A stretch of 64,000 bases of DNA, taken from NCBI RefSeq assembly GCF_040581485.1, contig NC_090128.1, positions 1,488,001 to 1,552,000 of the forward strand, in the 5' to 3' direction. Shown here piece after piece: positions 13,210-23,013 of this stretch. The position numbers and the translations under genes are program-made. Source of the DNA: Linepithema humile. Taxonomy: Eukaryota > Arthropoda > Insecta > Hymenoptera > Formicidae. The notes below the pieces were generated by a model. That model was not told the DNA's origin, ran no database searches, and saw only the letters and a program-made list of their open reading frames with translations. Position 1 is the first letter of the stretch. Every line of letters starts with the position of its first letter.

Positions 13210-16200
13210 TAATAATAAATAAATTTGCAAGTTATATTAATTTTCTTCGCATTCATAAGATGCCGAAACCTTTAATAAAGGCAGCTACACATTATTGTAT
13301 AGATATTGATTTATCGGAGGAAGTTGTTGCGCTTTTATTAATTACCGTAATGTTTACGTAAGTGAGAATTTTGTGCCGATATTATATCGGCTTTTAAAGC
13401 TCTTCCTGAGGTTTCGAAAGCGATTTTATTAAAATTCTAATTTCCGGAGGCAAGCGAAGATAATTGCAAAAAAGTCGATATATGTTTACATTCATATTTC
13501 TTTATTACTTCTTTTTTACATTTATATGTTTATTACATATTTTTCATATTAATATTTGCTTCAGATATATTTAGTAGTTTCAAATACTCACTCCACTTAT
13601 TAATAATTATGCTTTAAGCTATTAAAAGCTAATATACATATAATTAGTAAATTAGTAATGTTCTGGCTGTAGTAAGTACATTAAACATGTTACTGCTTTG
13701 TAATCTAATATTTAATATATAATATTTATTGGTGTTAAAAAATCAACAATTTTTTTATATATGTATATTTAATATTTAGAAATATGTGTGTTATAAAAAC
13801 AAAAACTTATTAAATAATTGTAAAAAAAAAATGAAGAAATTTATGTTATCAAAAATATCAATTTGTTATCAGAATATGATTCATAATCATAATTCTTTCA
13901 CAAGAAATATATTGCATAGATTTATCTCGAATGTCAAAAATTATCAAGACTCGATCAGCGAATCCATTTTCCCGAACCCATTAAATTAATTCTTTCGAGT
14001 ACTGTATTCGTTTTCAATAAATGACCGAAGTTGCGGATTCACGATGTACACCAGTGTGCTGTACATTTGCATAGAAGTTAGTTTTCGATGGAAAACAATG
14101 TAAAAGAGGATTTCTAGGTTTTAAATATACGCAGTGGTTTGTTGTCAGAGGCAACAGGAAATACATTAAAATGACTCGTTTGTTTGTGTTTCACCGCATG
14201 CGCAATTTTTCAAATTTGAAAATCAAAGTGAGAAAATTACACTAATAAGTCTAAATAGCTACTTTCCGTATTGATATATTTCCTATTTTGTTCAGTGAAT
14301 GTTGTTCAATGAATACACATATCCAATTACACATTTCATAATTTCCACTAAATTTAACAATAATTAAATTATGCAGTTGTGTAAAATAATTATTATAGAA
14401 ATGAATAAACACATATCCGTTAAATTGTTTATATAATTTATCTGTAAGGTGACAATATTCTCTCCATTATTAATAATTCACAGTGCTTGTGCAAAACTTA
14501 ATTATGAAAAAACTTTGATTGATACACTTTTACGCGCATGTATACTCTAATTCCATTTCTACAGTTAACATATTAAATATTAAGTATGCAAATAAAAATT
14601 TATTAAAAATAAATAAATTGTTCATCTCTCAAATGGAAAAAAAACGATGTGAGTGCACTTTTTAAATAAATATTTGATACATTATAGTCATTGTATTTCT
14701 TCACATTTACGTCAATACTGTGCCACTGCAACAATCATAATAAGCACGAAATACGTAACAATATCATTTATCACTAACGTCATATGCAAAGCAACGTAAG
14801 CGCACTGGAAAACTCCTGGACATATTTCACTCGTGTACCCGAAATACTTTGCGCCATTCTCTATGCTGTTTAGTTCTCTAGAACTGCAATGGTATTTCCT
14901 TCTAAACAGAAATGTATACGTCATCGTGGTTATTTCGCTCTTATTCCGCTATGTATGTACACCTACGCCTTATTGCATTCCATTTGTACAAGAATATACC
15001 TGCTGAATACCTCTCGCGCGTAGAGGCTTGTCGCAGGAATAATAAAACTTAACAATCTATTGATCGCATCCAGCTCTCTCGACAAAGAGAATCTGCATAA
15101 TTGTGTCTTCGAATTTCGAGCAATACGAAGTAGTACGATATTTGAATAAAAATAACAGTAAACAATCATTTATTGTGCGGCTGTTTCACGTAACACGATT
15201 GCAATTAAAAATAGACACAAAAACATTATATAAAGTAATACTTTCTTCTAACAAAAAAATATTGAGCTTTTGCAAAACAACGCACTTGTTACATAATATT
15301 TTGTTATTTCTCTTTGTTATTTTAATTTTTTTAATTAATTTTCTTCATACACGCGCAGCAATGCATATTATTACGAATTAATGAGCACAATGTTTTGTTG
15401 AAACTGTATACAATTACCCGCCATGTATTTTCGTACATTGTTTGATTTGCTTTATTCACATGTGATTGATTTTTGCTATTAATTATTATGCGCTATATTG
15501 TACCGCCTTATTTTAAACGATGCGCAAAATAATTCACTGCGAACACGCATCGCCATTTGCGGCCTCAATTTCTCGTCCGTATATGCAAATTACATGTTAA
15601 TTAATCATATCTGTAAATCACATGTTACATTTGCCGCTAATGAAAAGGTTAACTCTTAATGACGCGAGTATTGTGCTCCATTTCATTTTCAGCAAAATGA
15701 AGGATATCAACCATATTGAATTCTTAAACATAAGCACAAATTTCAGTTGCCGCTACGGTTCCTCCAATTCAAGAGTGATTAAAGCAAAACAAAAAGAGCA
15801 CTGAAAAATAATTCCGCATAATTTTTCTTTCTTCAAATAATAGTTAAGAAACTGGGACAACTCGAAGGAACATCATTAATGAGAATCGTGCTGAGTACGT
15901 GCAGAATTCAACACTTTTTATACGAAATGCTCATTATATTTCCATTTAATCTTATATTTTCACACAAATATCTCTTCGTCAAATAATGTCTCTTTGCTTG
16001 TGAAAATATCACTCCTGTCGCTGCTGAATGCATCGGCGACGATTGGATCGCGGAAACTCGACCACGTGGGAAATCATGATTATCGTTAAGTCATAATCGG
16101 CATCTCCTGCAAGTGCTCGAATTCAGAGGGGACAAATGTTTGCCGCAAGGCTCGATTAACTTGCATCCGTTTGATTACAAGTTAGCTGCGTCTACCATTG

Positions 16201-17973
16201 CACTTGTCGCAATGCGGCCGCTGGCAATGAGAAAGACGAGAAAAAAAGAGCCATACAAATCGATCGAACCTGTCTATACATTTTTCTTCGCTTATAAAAC
16301 CGAAGCAATGTAGTTTATATTGCAGTAACCTTCGATATTTTAAGCGCAATTTATGCTTATTATGAAAAGTATTCCACTATTATAGAAAAATGCAATACCT
16401 ACAGGATACGGCTTACTGGAATAATCTCATGTAAATTCTGCATATTTAATAATAATTCCGGTCGACATGCGGAGCATTTTGAAATTGGAGCACAAAAATT
16501 TTGAAAAATATTTTTAGCCTCTGGATGATTAAAAAAATTTAGTAAATTTTTTTCTCCTTTTCTTACACTTGCATTCAAAGTGCGAACCGCGAAAACCTAA
16601 GTAACTTTTAAGTGCCTAGCAAAAAGGGGAGTTACGGACATCTGCTTTTCCAAGTTCGCACCACTCCTCTTATTTTCGATGCTAACAGTTCTAAAAGAGT
16701 CGTAGGCAACGCTTTTATACGACGCAAAGGAGTAACGCAATGACTAATTAACAGCAAACCGTCTGTAAACTGCAAACTTTTAATTATTCTTTATAATGAT
16801 AATGTACTAGTTTGTACATGTAACTGCCGACTTTTATCTTCGCGTAATAATATTCTTTATTTCGAATTTATTGAATCTCTACGAATGTAAATTACATATT
16901 ATTTAAAAATTAAAAAATTTAAATTTTTTTTATATTTTATATTCCTGGATAAGCTCGTTTTTATCGTTTTCTCATCAAAATAAATAGCTATGTGATAGAA
17001 CAAAAGCGACGTGGAATATTAACATAAATATAATGACAATGACACAATAAAATAATGCACTGCTTGCTAATTGAAAAAAAATTAAATTAAAGATATAAAT
17101 TTTATAAATATATATAAAAAATATCAAAAGTTTTTATATAATAATAAATTTTGCTCTTCAAGGAAAAAGAAAATTTTACGAATTTTGCAGAAAAATTAAG
17201 AAAATTTTTTTATTCTATATTAAATGTTTTAAATTCTACTCAATAATCAAAGTTATAATCTTTCAAAGAAATATTAAATATAATCAAGTGACCAGTGCTT
17301 TAATGTACATTATTACGCATTAAAATGCAAATTTGTGACTTTTCAAACAAAAGGACCTGTGATTTCCAATAATATTTCAGTGCACGAGACCGAATAAAGT
17401 GCCGCATTACTTGAATTGTTTACCTCAGCATAAGCATTGCTCATGCAAGAACAGTGATTTTAATAATTTTTCTCTCGCATACGCTGGTTTCGCGGTTATA
17501 CAGAATATTAAGATATTTTACGCCAGGCTTTATTAACAATTTTATGCACTTTCGACTCGATGGAAGTTTTATTATAGCTACATCGCGCGCGACTGACATT
17601 CCTGAAATCACCATCTATGTTCTGCCGACCGGAAAATATAGTGCCACAAACTGAATCAATGTTCTTTATAAGATTTTACCTTTTCGTTACACGGTTTATT
17701 TTCTTTCTCTGGTTTATCGTAATATACAATGTTAAATTTTTATTTATCAATTACCGTGAATTATGCAACAATTTTACAGTAATGTGGATTTCGCAAAAAG
17801 TTAACACAAAAATACAATTTGCAACTGTAAAAAAATGTTTTTAATTTTCAGAAATTTTCTTACACGAGTAATTTTGTAAAAACGTATCTATTAAAATAAC
17901 GTTTCAATGCGTAAAATACGTGTAACATTTATTCCAAAATTTAGAATTTAATTTTAAATATATTTAAATTATT
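13210..17973. other. Non-coding DNA left of the Gypsy element
   Basis: A/T-rich with no recognisable frame. GTGCGAAC (16580-16587) and GTTCGCAC (16654-16661) form a perfect 8-bp inverted repeat with a 66-base loop in a slightly GC-richer patch. Otherwise nothing stands out. Confidence 0.6.
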
Positions 17974-17977
17974 CTAT
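17974..17977. repeat. Target-site duplication, left copy (CTAT)
   Basis: CTAT lies directly outside the left LTR and is repeated directly outside the right LTR. The fifth base out does not match, so the duplication is 4 bp, within the usual 4-6 bp range for Gypsy-class integrases. Confidence 0.9.
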
Positions 17978-18196
17978 TGTAGGCACTCAGTTTACAATTC
18001 GTACACTACAATATTCAGGGCGTTCTTAATGCTTTATTTCTTAGGATCCGTGAGCGACTCGACTGTTCCTTGTTTTTCGCACGACTGACTCGCGGCCCCA
18101 TCTCACGTGATCATAACAATACTCACGCGGAAGAAAAAGGCGGGCACAGACCCGGTAACAAAAGATAAAATAACTAATACAAAGAAAATGCCTACA
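17978..18196 (-). repeat. 3' LTR of the Gypsy element
   Basis: The second 219-bp copy lies downstream of the gag-pol stop on the coding strand. It starts at the TGTAGGCA that follows the CTAT target duplication and ends at TGCCTACA at 18196. It supplies the polyadenylation signal AATAAA (TTTATT at 18033-18038 on the plus strand) for the genomic transcript. No difference from the 5' LTR was seen, so little mutation time has passed since insertion. Confidence 0.97.
18033..18038 (-). terminator. AATAAA polyadenylation signal in the 3' LTR
   Basis: The coding strand reads AATAAA inside the 3' LTR, about 320 bases past the gag-pol stop. It is the expected 3'-end signal for the genomic RNA. It is predicted from the hexamer alone. 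Confidence 0.7.
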
Positions 18197-18198
18197 GT

Positions 18199-18212
18199 TC
18201 GGCCATTCTGAC
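18199..18212 (-). other. tRNA-Leu 5'-end-like motif beside the 3' LTR
   Basis: The coding strand reads GTCAGAATGGCCGA two bases before the 3' LTR. From general knowledge this matches, or differs by one base from, the 5' acceptor strand and start of the D arm of eukaryotic tRNA-Leu, the same tRNA implied by the primer-binding site. It occupies the place of the polypurine tract, and no good purine run is present there. Confidence 0.5.
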
Positions 18213-18213
18213 T

Positions 18214-18232
18214 TTTGACCGTCTCGGTCAAA
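18214..18232 (-). other. Hairpin in the 3' untranslated region
   Basis: A perfect 8-bp inverted repeat, TTTGACCG/CGGTCAAA, with a 3-nt loop lies about 17 bases inside the 3' LTR border. Between it and the stop codon the coding strand is T-rich. It could take part in RNA packaging, plus-strand priming or RNA stability; no function can be assigned from sequence alone. Confidence 0.55.
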
Positions 18233-18358
18233 CAAAATAAAAAAAAACATTACCCTTGTGCACTTAATAACTAAAACTATTGCTACAACACACATAAATC
18301 GGAACTTATACTATAACATACAGAATACAAAACTTACACCTAAAACATATGCGATTAA

Positions 18359-21300
18359 TCATGAGTGAATATAAGGCCTCATTTGGTCGGGCGCGACTAT
18401 ACTTGTATACGGTCTCTGGGTTAGCTGGAACCCATCGATGTCAGAAACAACATAACGATCGTGATCGAGAACTGCTTTTACAATATAGGGCCCTTTGAAT
18501 TTAGGCAGCAGCTTTTTGTTTATGCCGGGTGTAGTTTCGATATTTCTTATCTCGATATAATCGCCCACTTTATATTCACGCGCAGCTTTTCTTCGCAAAT
18601 TGTATCGCTTCTCGTTCTGGAGTTGTAGCGCTTCGATATTCGCAGACGCATGATTTCGAATCTCTTCAAGGTCGCGATTCACATCTGGGTTAAGTATTTC
18701 ACGCAAAGAGTCATTAGCTTTTCCCTTTTGATCAACTCCGAACAACAATTGCGAAGGGGTTTTACCAGTGGCTCGACACACGGTATTATTTAAAGAATAC
18801 TCGACATCATTTAAGACCCGATCCCATTTGGAGGGAGTTTCGCTTAGCTTTGCCAACATTGGAGCAATGGTCCTATTAAAACGCTCCACTTGACCATTAG
18901 CTCTGGGTGTACTCACTGCAATAAGGACATGTTGAATATCTTCACTTCTCAAAAACTCCTTAAATGCGTCAGATGTGAAACACGTACCTCTGTCTGAGAT
19001 TAGACGCTTTGGCTTGCTATACGCACGGAAGTAGTCACGCAAACATTTTATTGATTCATCCGTCGTAGTAGACTTACAGGGATACGTCCGAGTGAACTTA
19101 GTAAATGCATCGATAATAATGAGTATATGCCTGTAGTTTTTAGCAGTTTTCTCTAACGGACCAAGGTGATCTATATGAATCGTCATAAATGGTAATTTCT
19201 CTTTCGGTACGTTATGTAAAAATCCTTCTGCTTTACCGCTTATCGGCGAAAACTCGATACATCGAAGACAATTAGCGATGTGCTCTTTTACTTTCTCTCG
19301 CAATCTCGGGAACCAATAAACCTTTAAGATATTATTAACAGTTTTGTCAACGCCTACATGTCCAATATCGTCATGACATGTTCTAATTACATTAGTTTCC
19401 ATTGAACGAGGTACAAAGAATAATAATTTCTTATCATTATCTTTCCTATACACTAAACCGTCACGCAATTCGTAATGTTTCACTTCACCCTCTTCAAGTC
19501 TTTCTCGAATTTTTAGAATCTCGGCATCTCTGTCTTGGCAAATAGACAGCGTTCGTTCAAACGTGCTACCCTCGAGTACTAATACACTGTGGCATCGGCT
19601 CAGCGCGTCGACATGAGCCATTCGTTTCCCAGGTCGATGCTCTATCTCATAATTATAGTTTTGTAAGAACAAGGCCCAACGAGATATTCGCGGATTAATA
19701 TCTTTTTTGTTTAGCGTGAGGCGAAAACTGTCGCAATCCGTAACAATTTTAAATTTCTGTCCAGCTAGATAAATATGAAATCGCTTCAACGCATATACCA
19801 CCGCGAGGCACTCAAGCTCATAACTGTGATATTTTGCCTCGGTGGGTGTAGTTCGCTGGCTCCAGAAAGAAATAGGCTTCCACGCGCCCTCGCTCTGTTT
19901 TTGGAGTAGAATACCACCGTAACCGCTCGCGCTCGCATCACAGTGTAACTCGGTATCTGCGTGGGGCGAATAAATCGCTAATACCGGTCTACTAGCTAAA
20001 TGACGTTTCAATGTCTCAAACGCCTCATGCTCCGCGACACCAAAAGCAAATGAAGCATCCTTTTTGTTCAAGTCGTACAATGGTTTTGCCAGTAGAGAAA
20101 AATTAGGGACGAATCTACGAAAATAGCTCGCAAGACCGACAAACCGACGGACCTCTCCGGCATTTCTCGGTACTGGGTAGTTTAATACTGACTCGATGTT
20201 TTCGTCGCTCGGTCTTATTCCATGCTGATTCACACAATATCCAAGATATTTTATTTCTGTTTGCAGAAAATAGCATTTGTCTACGCGAAATTGTAATTGA
20301 CTCTTACCAGCTAACTCAAATAATTCTGACAAAATTGCTAAGTGTTCATCTATACTACTCGTAGCGATCAAAATATCGTCAAGATACAATAATAATTTAT
20401 GCTCTCTGATTAACTTATCAAATATATTATGTATAAATCTTTGAAATATACGCGGCGCATTTGTTAATCCAAAGGGCATTCGTAAGTACTCATATTGTCC
20501 TAGCGGAGTTACGAACGACGTGAATTTTATCGATGTTGCACTCATCTTGACGTGATGGAATCCGTCTCGTAAGTCTAACACGGAAAAGTATCTTTTATCT
20601 TTCAAACGATCAATGTTATCATCTATGAGCTCGGTTGGAAAATTATCGCGTACTGTTATTTTGTTTATTTCACGAAAATCAACACAAAGTCGGGGTTCAC
20701 CCGTCTTCTTTCTTACCAACACGATTGGACTCGCGTATGCCGAATTACTCGGGCGAATAATATTTTCTTTTATTAGCCTGTCTAGGATTTTTTGTAACAC
20801 TTCTTTATCAGCAAAAGAGAGTCTACGCGGACGCGAAGTTATCGGCTGATCGTGTTTTAAAACGATATTCATCTCGAAGTCAGGCTCATGTTTCTTTAAC
20901 TGAAAATTTCGAAGATAACAAGACTCGTAGATGTCGCATACTCGATTACAGACGTCTCGATCTACAGCGGGATTAATCCGTAACTCGTCACATACATTAT
21001 CTACATGTTCACTCACAGCAATGTTCAATACTTGTTCGTTATTTGATTCGCACACGCTCTCGATTTCGACCGTATCCCCAAGAGTAATACGCAAAGAGGG
21101 GCAAGCTAAAAAGTCTCTGCCTAGCAGCATCCTAAATGCAATCGTATCATCGGGTACCGTATAAAATTTTATTTTTGTGCACACGCTCTGTACCTCGACA
21201 TTGCCATAAAATATACGTAAAATCTTAAGACGTGAACCGTTGATTCCACAAAATCGACTAGTGTCTTCATTCACCGGATTACAACTCGCGGCACTAACAA

Positions 21301-22630
21301 CACTATCGCGAACTAGACTAATAGGCGAGCCAGAATCGATTATCGCATCTATCGTAAAGGTATCTACGCTGTCGTTCTTATCACTAGAACTAATTTTTAC
21401 ATTGATCAAGTAAGGTCTCGGGAGTTCACTATTTTGTTCCATCTCTATAATGTTTGTTGATGTTGATTGTGCAGATTTTTCTTTTACTTCAGACACAGTG
21501 GCTTGCTTGCGCTCAGGGCAACTTCTCGCCAGGTGTTCTGTTGAACCGCACACGAAACATGTTCTCTTCTCCGCTGACAACGGATTCTTGCAGTGTGTAG
21601 CGATGTGTCCAGTCTCGCGGCACTTGTAGCACCTCGTCGGCTTCGCTTTCGCGGACTCCGTTTTTGCGGACGATTGTGGGCCGGTCTTCTTCAACTTCGG
21701 GTCGCTATACCGTTTGTTCTCTAAGCTGACGTTCTCGAAGGCCTCTAATAACATCGTTTTTGACTTAAAATTCATTATACGCGCCTGGTTTTGTAAGCGT
21801 ATATCAGTAATACCCTCAATGAGGTAATCGAGAAGTTCGTCTTCGTCTATTGGCACTCGATTAGCAAGAATTATTTTGTCGTGATAATAATCACAAAATG
21901 GTTCGGCCGTCTTCCATGCACGGGCTTCAAATTCCTTGCGGAGAGATAATTTGCCAGGGCGCAGGTCAAACATGCGCGTCATTTCTCCCAACAAATCTTC
22001 GATACTCAGCATCAGGTGTTCCGCTTTGGAATAAAACCAGGTGAGAGCTCGTCCTCTCAATCTTGAGCTTATTAAAATTCTTGCAGAATTATCATCTAGT
22101 TGATAAGAGTTTCTCAACAACTCTAGCTGATGTTTCCATCTCCAGAATGTATTCTCGGTAGCATCAAATTCGGGTAAGAGATCTTTGAGGTTACGAACAC
22201 CACCGCTCGCCGAGGCAGCGTTACTCGATGCGGAAACGCTACGCGCCATCTCGCGTTCCCGTTGTAGCAGTTGTCGCTCCCTCTCGATCAACTCTCTCTC
22301 TCTTTGAACCAATGCTAATTCACGTGACACGTGATCGTCAGATTCTTCCGATCGCAGCGGCCCCGTTTCCGGTCTTCTTTCCTGAACCGTTGCATCGCCT
22401 TCTGAATCTGCCGATTCGTCCATGTCCTCTCGCACACTATCGGAAGTCGACGCGTCTTTCACTCGCGACGCCTGATTCCGTTTTTCACTTAGAATTGCCC
22501 AAATATTCGGATCCGCGATACTCAACCGGACAATTAGCTCTGCCTTCGAACCACTAGAAGCTAATTTTCTCTCGCGAAGAGCATCTTTTAGCTCGGCTAC
22601 CGTAAAGTCTTTTCCTTCCAATAACGCCAT
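18359..22630 (-). CDS. gag-pol: Gag-Pol polyprotein of the Gypsy retrotransposon
   Basis: A single frame of 1423 residues from the ATG at 22630-22628 to the TGA at 18361-18359. The open frame extends 14 codons further up but has no ATG there; the ATG at 22630 has A at -3 and G at +4, a good initiation context. Domains in order: SAP-like helix-extension-helix (about 8-38), charged Glu/Arg coiled coil (about 101-131), Gag core (about 146-300), and two CCHC knuckles (Cys334-Cys347 and Cys358-Cys371). Protease follows with DSG at 432-434. Reverse transcriptase has its first Asp at 686 and YLDD at 749-752. RNase H has Asp898, Glu938 and Asp965. Integrase has an HHCC site (His1086, His1091, Cys1121, Cys1124), Asp1154, Asp1213 and Glu1249 with exactly 35 residues between the last two, and a C-terminal GPY motif at 1380-1382. 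All expected catalytic residues are present. Gag and Pol share one frame, with no stop or frameshift between them. Confidence 0.97.
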   Translation of the reverse strand: MALLEGKDFTVAELKDALRERKLASSGSKAELIVRLSIADPNIWAILSEKRNQASRVKDASTSDSVREDMDESADSEGDATVQERRPETGPLRSEESDDHVSRELALVQRERELIERERQLLQREREMARSVSASSNAASASGGVRNLKDLLPEFDATENTFWRWKHQLELLRNSYQLDDNSARILISSRLRGRALTWFYSKAEHLMLSIEDLLGEMTRMFDLRPGKLSLRKEFEARAWKTAEPFCDYYHDKIILANRVPIDEDELLDYLIEGITDIRLQNQARIMNFKSKTMLLEAFENVSLENKRYSDPKLKKTGPQSSAKTESAKAKPTRCYKCRETGHIATHCKNPLSAEKRTCFVCGSTEHLARSCPERKQATVSEVKEKSAQSTSTNIIEMEQNSELPRPYLINVKISSSDKNDSVDTFTIDAIIDSGSPISLVRDSVVSAASCNPVNEDTSRFCGINGSRLKILRIFYGNVEVQSVCTKIKFYTVPDDTIAFRMLLGRDFLACPSLRITLGDTVEIESVCESNNEQVLNIAVSEHVDNVCDELRINPAVDRDVCNRVCDIYESCYLRNFQLKKHEPDFEMNIVLKHDQPITSRPRRLSFADKEVLQKILDRLIKENIIRPSNSAYASPIVLVRKKTGEPRLCVDFREINKITVRDNFPTELIDDNIDRLKDKRYFSVLDLRDGFHHVKMSATSIKFTSFVTPLGQYEYLRMPFGLTNAPRIFQRFIHNIFDKLIREHKLLLYLDDILIATSSIDEHLAILSELFELAGKSQLQFRVDKCYFLQTEIKYLGYCVNQHGIRPSDENIESVLNYPVPRNAGEVRRFVGLASYFRRFVPNFSLLAKPLYDLNKKDASFAFGVAEHEAFETLKRHLASRPVLAIYSPHADTELHCDASASGYGGILLQKQSEGAWKPISFWSQRTTPTEAKYHSYELECLAVVYALKRFHIYLAGQKFKIVTDCDSFRLTLNKKDINPRISRWALFLQNYNYEIEHRPGKRMAHVDALSRCHSVLVLEGSTFERTLSICQDRDAEILKIRERLEEGEVKHYELRDGLVYRKDNDKKLLFFVPRSMETNVIRTCHDDIGHVGVDKTVNNILKVYWFPRLREKVKEHIANCLRCIEFSPISGKAEGFLHNVPKEKLPFMTIHIDHLGPLEKTAKNYRHILIIIDAFTKFTRTYPCKSTTTDESIKCLRDYFRAYSKPKRLISDRGTCFTSDAFKEFLRSEDIQHVLIAVSTPRANGQVERFNRTIAPMLAKLSETPSKWDRVLNDVEYSLNNTVCRATGKTPSQLLFGVDQKGKANDSLREILNPDVNRDLEEIRNHASANIEALQLQNEKRYNLRRKAAREYKVGDYIEIRNIETTPGINKKLLPKFKGPYIVKAVLDHDRYVVSDIDGFQLTQRPYTSIVAPDQMRPYIHS

Positions 22631-22875
22631 ACTAACGATCCGATGTACAGTCTCGATACAGCGCAACGACAACGATACCGTTCACACAGAACTAAAACGA
22701 TCCGCCGGCACTCGGGTATCTTACACACAGAAAATAACCCGTACACGACTCACATAGAGTGTTTTTGTACCCGTCGTCCTTTATCACGTGTCGCGTCTAT
22801 ATCGTCTCGTATTAACACTCGCGCGAGGTTAATCACAATACTTATCGTATCAGACTCAGTCGCACCGAATCCGTA

Positions 22876-22893
22876 TTCGAATCCCACTTCTGA
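22876..22893 (-). other. Primer-binding site complementary to tRNA-Leu
   Basis: On the plus strand these 18 bases read TTCGAATCCCACTTCTGA, which matches, from general knowledge of eukaryotic tRNA-Leu, the T-loop, T-stem and acceptor end of that tRNA. The element RNA (minus strand) is therefore complementary to the tRNA 3' part. The next five bases do not pair with the tRNA end, so the usual TGG next to the LTR is missing, and four more bases separate the site from the LTR. The tRNA identity was not checked against a database. Confidence 0.7.
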
Positions 22894-22957
22894 TAATAAT
22901 ACTGTAGGCACTCAGTTTACAATTCGTACACTACAATATTCAGGGCGTTCTTAATGC

Positions 22958-22963
22958 TTTATT
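22958..22963 (-). promoter_or_regulatory. AATAAA polyadenylation signal in the 5' LTR copy
   Basis: The coding strand reads AATAAA about 49 bases after the predicted start. This implies a short R region and a need to ignore the signal in the 5' copy while using it in the 3' copy. Confidence 0.65.
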
Positions 22964-23007
22964 TCTTAGGATCCGTGAGCGACTCGACTGTTCCTTGTTT
23001 TTCGCAC

Positions 23008-23013
23008 GACTGA
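23008..23013 (-). promoter_or_regulatory. Initiator in the 5' LTR with matched downstream promoter element
   Basis: On the coding strand this reads TCAGTC, the arthropod initiator consensus, putting +1 at 23011. Counting from that A, positions +28 to +32 (22984-22980) read AGTCG, which fits the DPE consensus RGWYV at the required spacing. No convincing TATA box is seen near -30. An E-box CACGTG, inside the palindrome TCACGTGA, lies about 20 bases upstream. The pairing suggests a TATA-less Inr/DPE promoter as in many insect LTR elements; this is a sequence prediction only. Confidence 0.6.

Larger units (their letters stand above)
22631..23011 (-). promoter_or_regulatory. 5' leader of the Gypsy RNA with an AUG-stop mini-uORF
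   Basis: The predicted leader runs about 380 bases from the initiator to the gag-pol ATG and includes R, U5 and the primer site. Reading the coding strand by eye, the only AUG before gag-pol is at 22755-22753 and is followed directly by UGA (22752-22750). An in-frame stop at 22684-22682 closes the gag-pol frame upstream. A start-stop element of this kind can hold ribosomes and lower or time downstream translation; that effect here is inferred. Confidence 0.55.

Noticed and set aside
15650..15786. Possible second piggyBac-type MITE starting at TTAACTCTTAA
   Set aside because: The right side (AAGAGTGATTAA) pairs poorly and the interior shows no other element features.
18230..18253. A-rich run near the 3' LTR as the polypurine tract
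   Set aside because: It is purine-rich on the plus strand, which is the wrong strand for a minus-strand element, and it is not next to the LTR.
18197..18358. An env or other frame between gag-pol and the 3' LTR
   Set aside because: Only about 160 bases are present and no useful frame is found.
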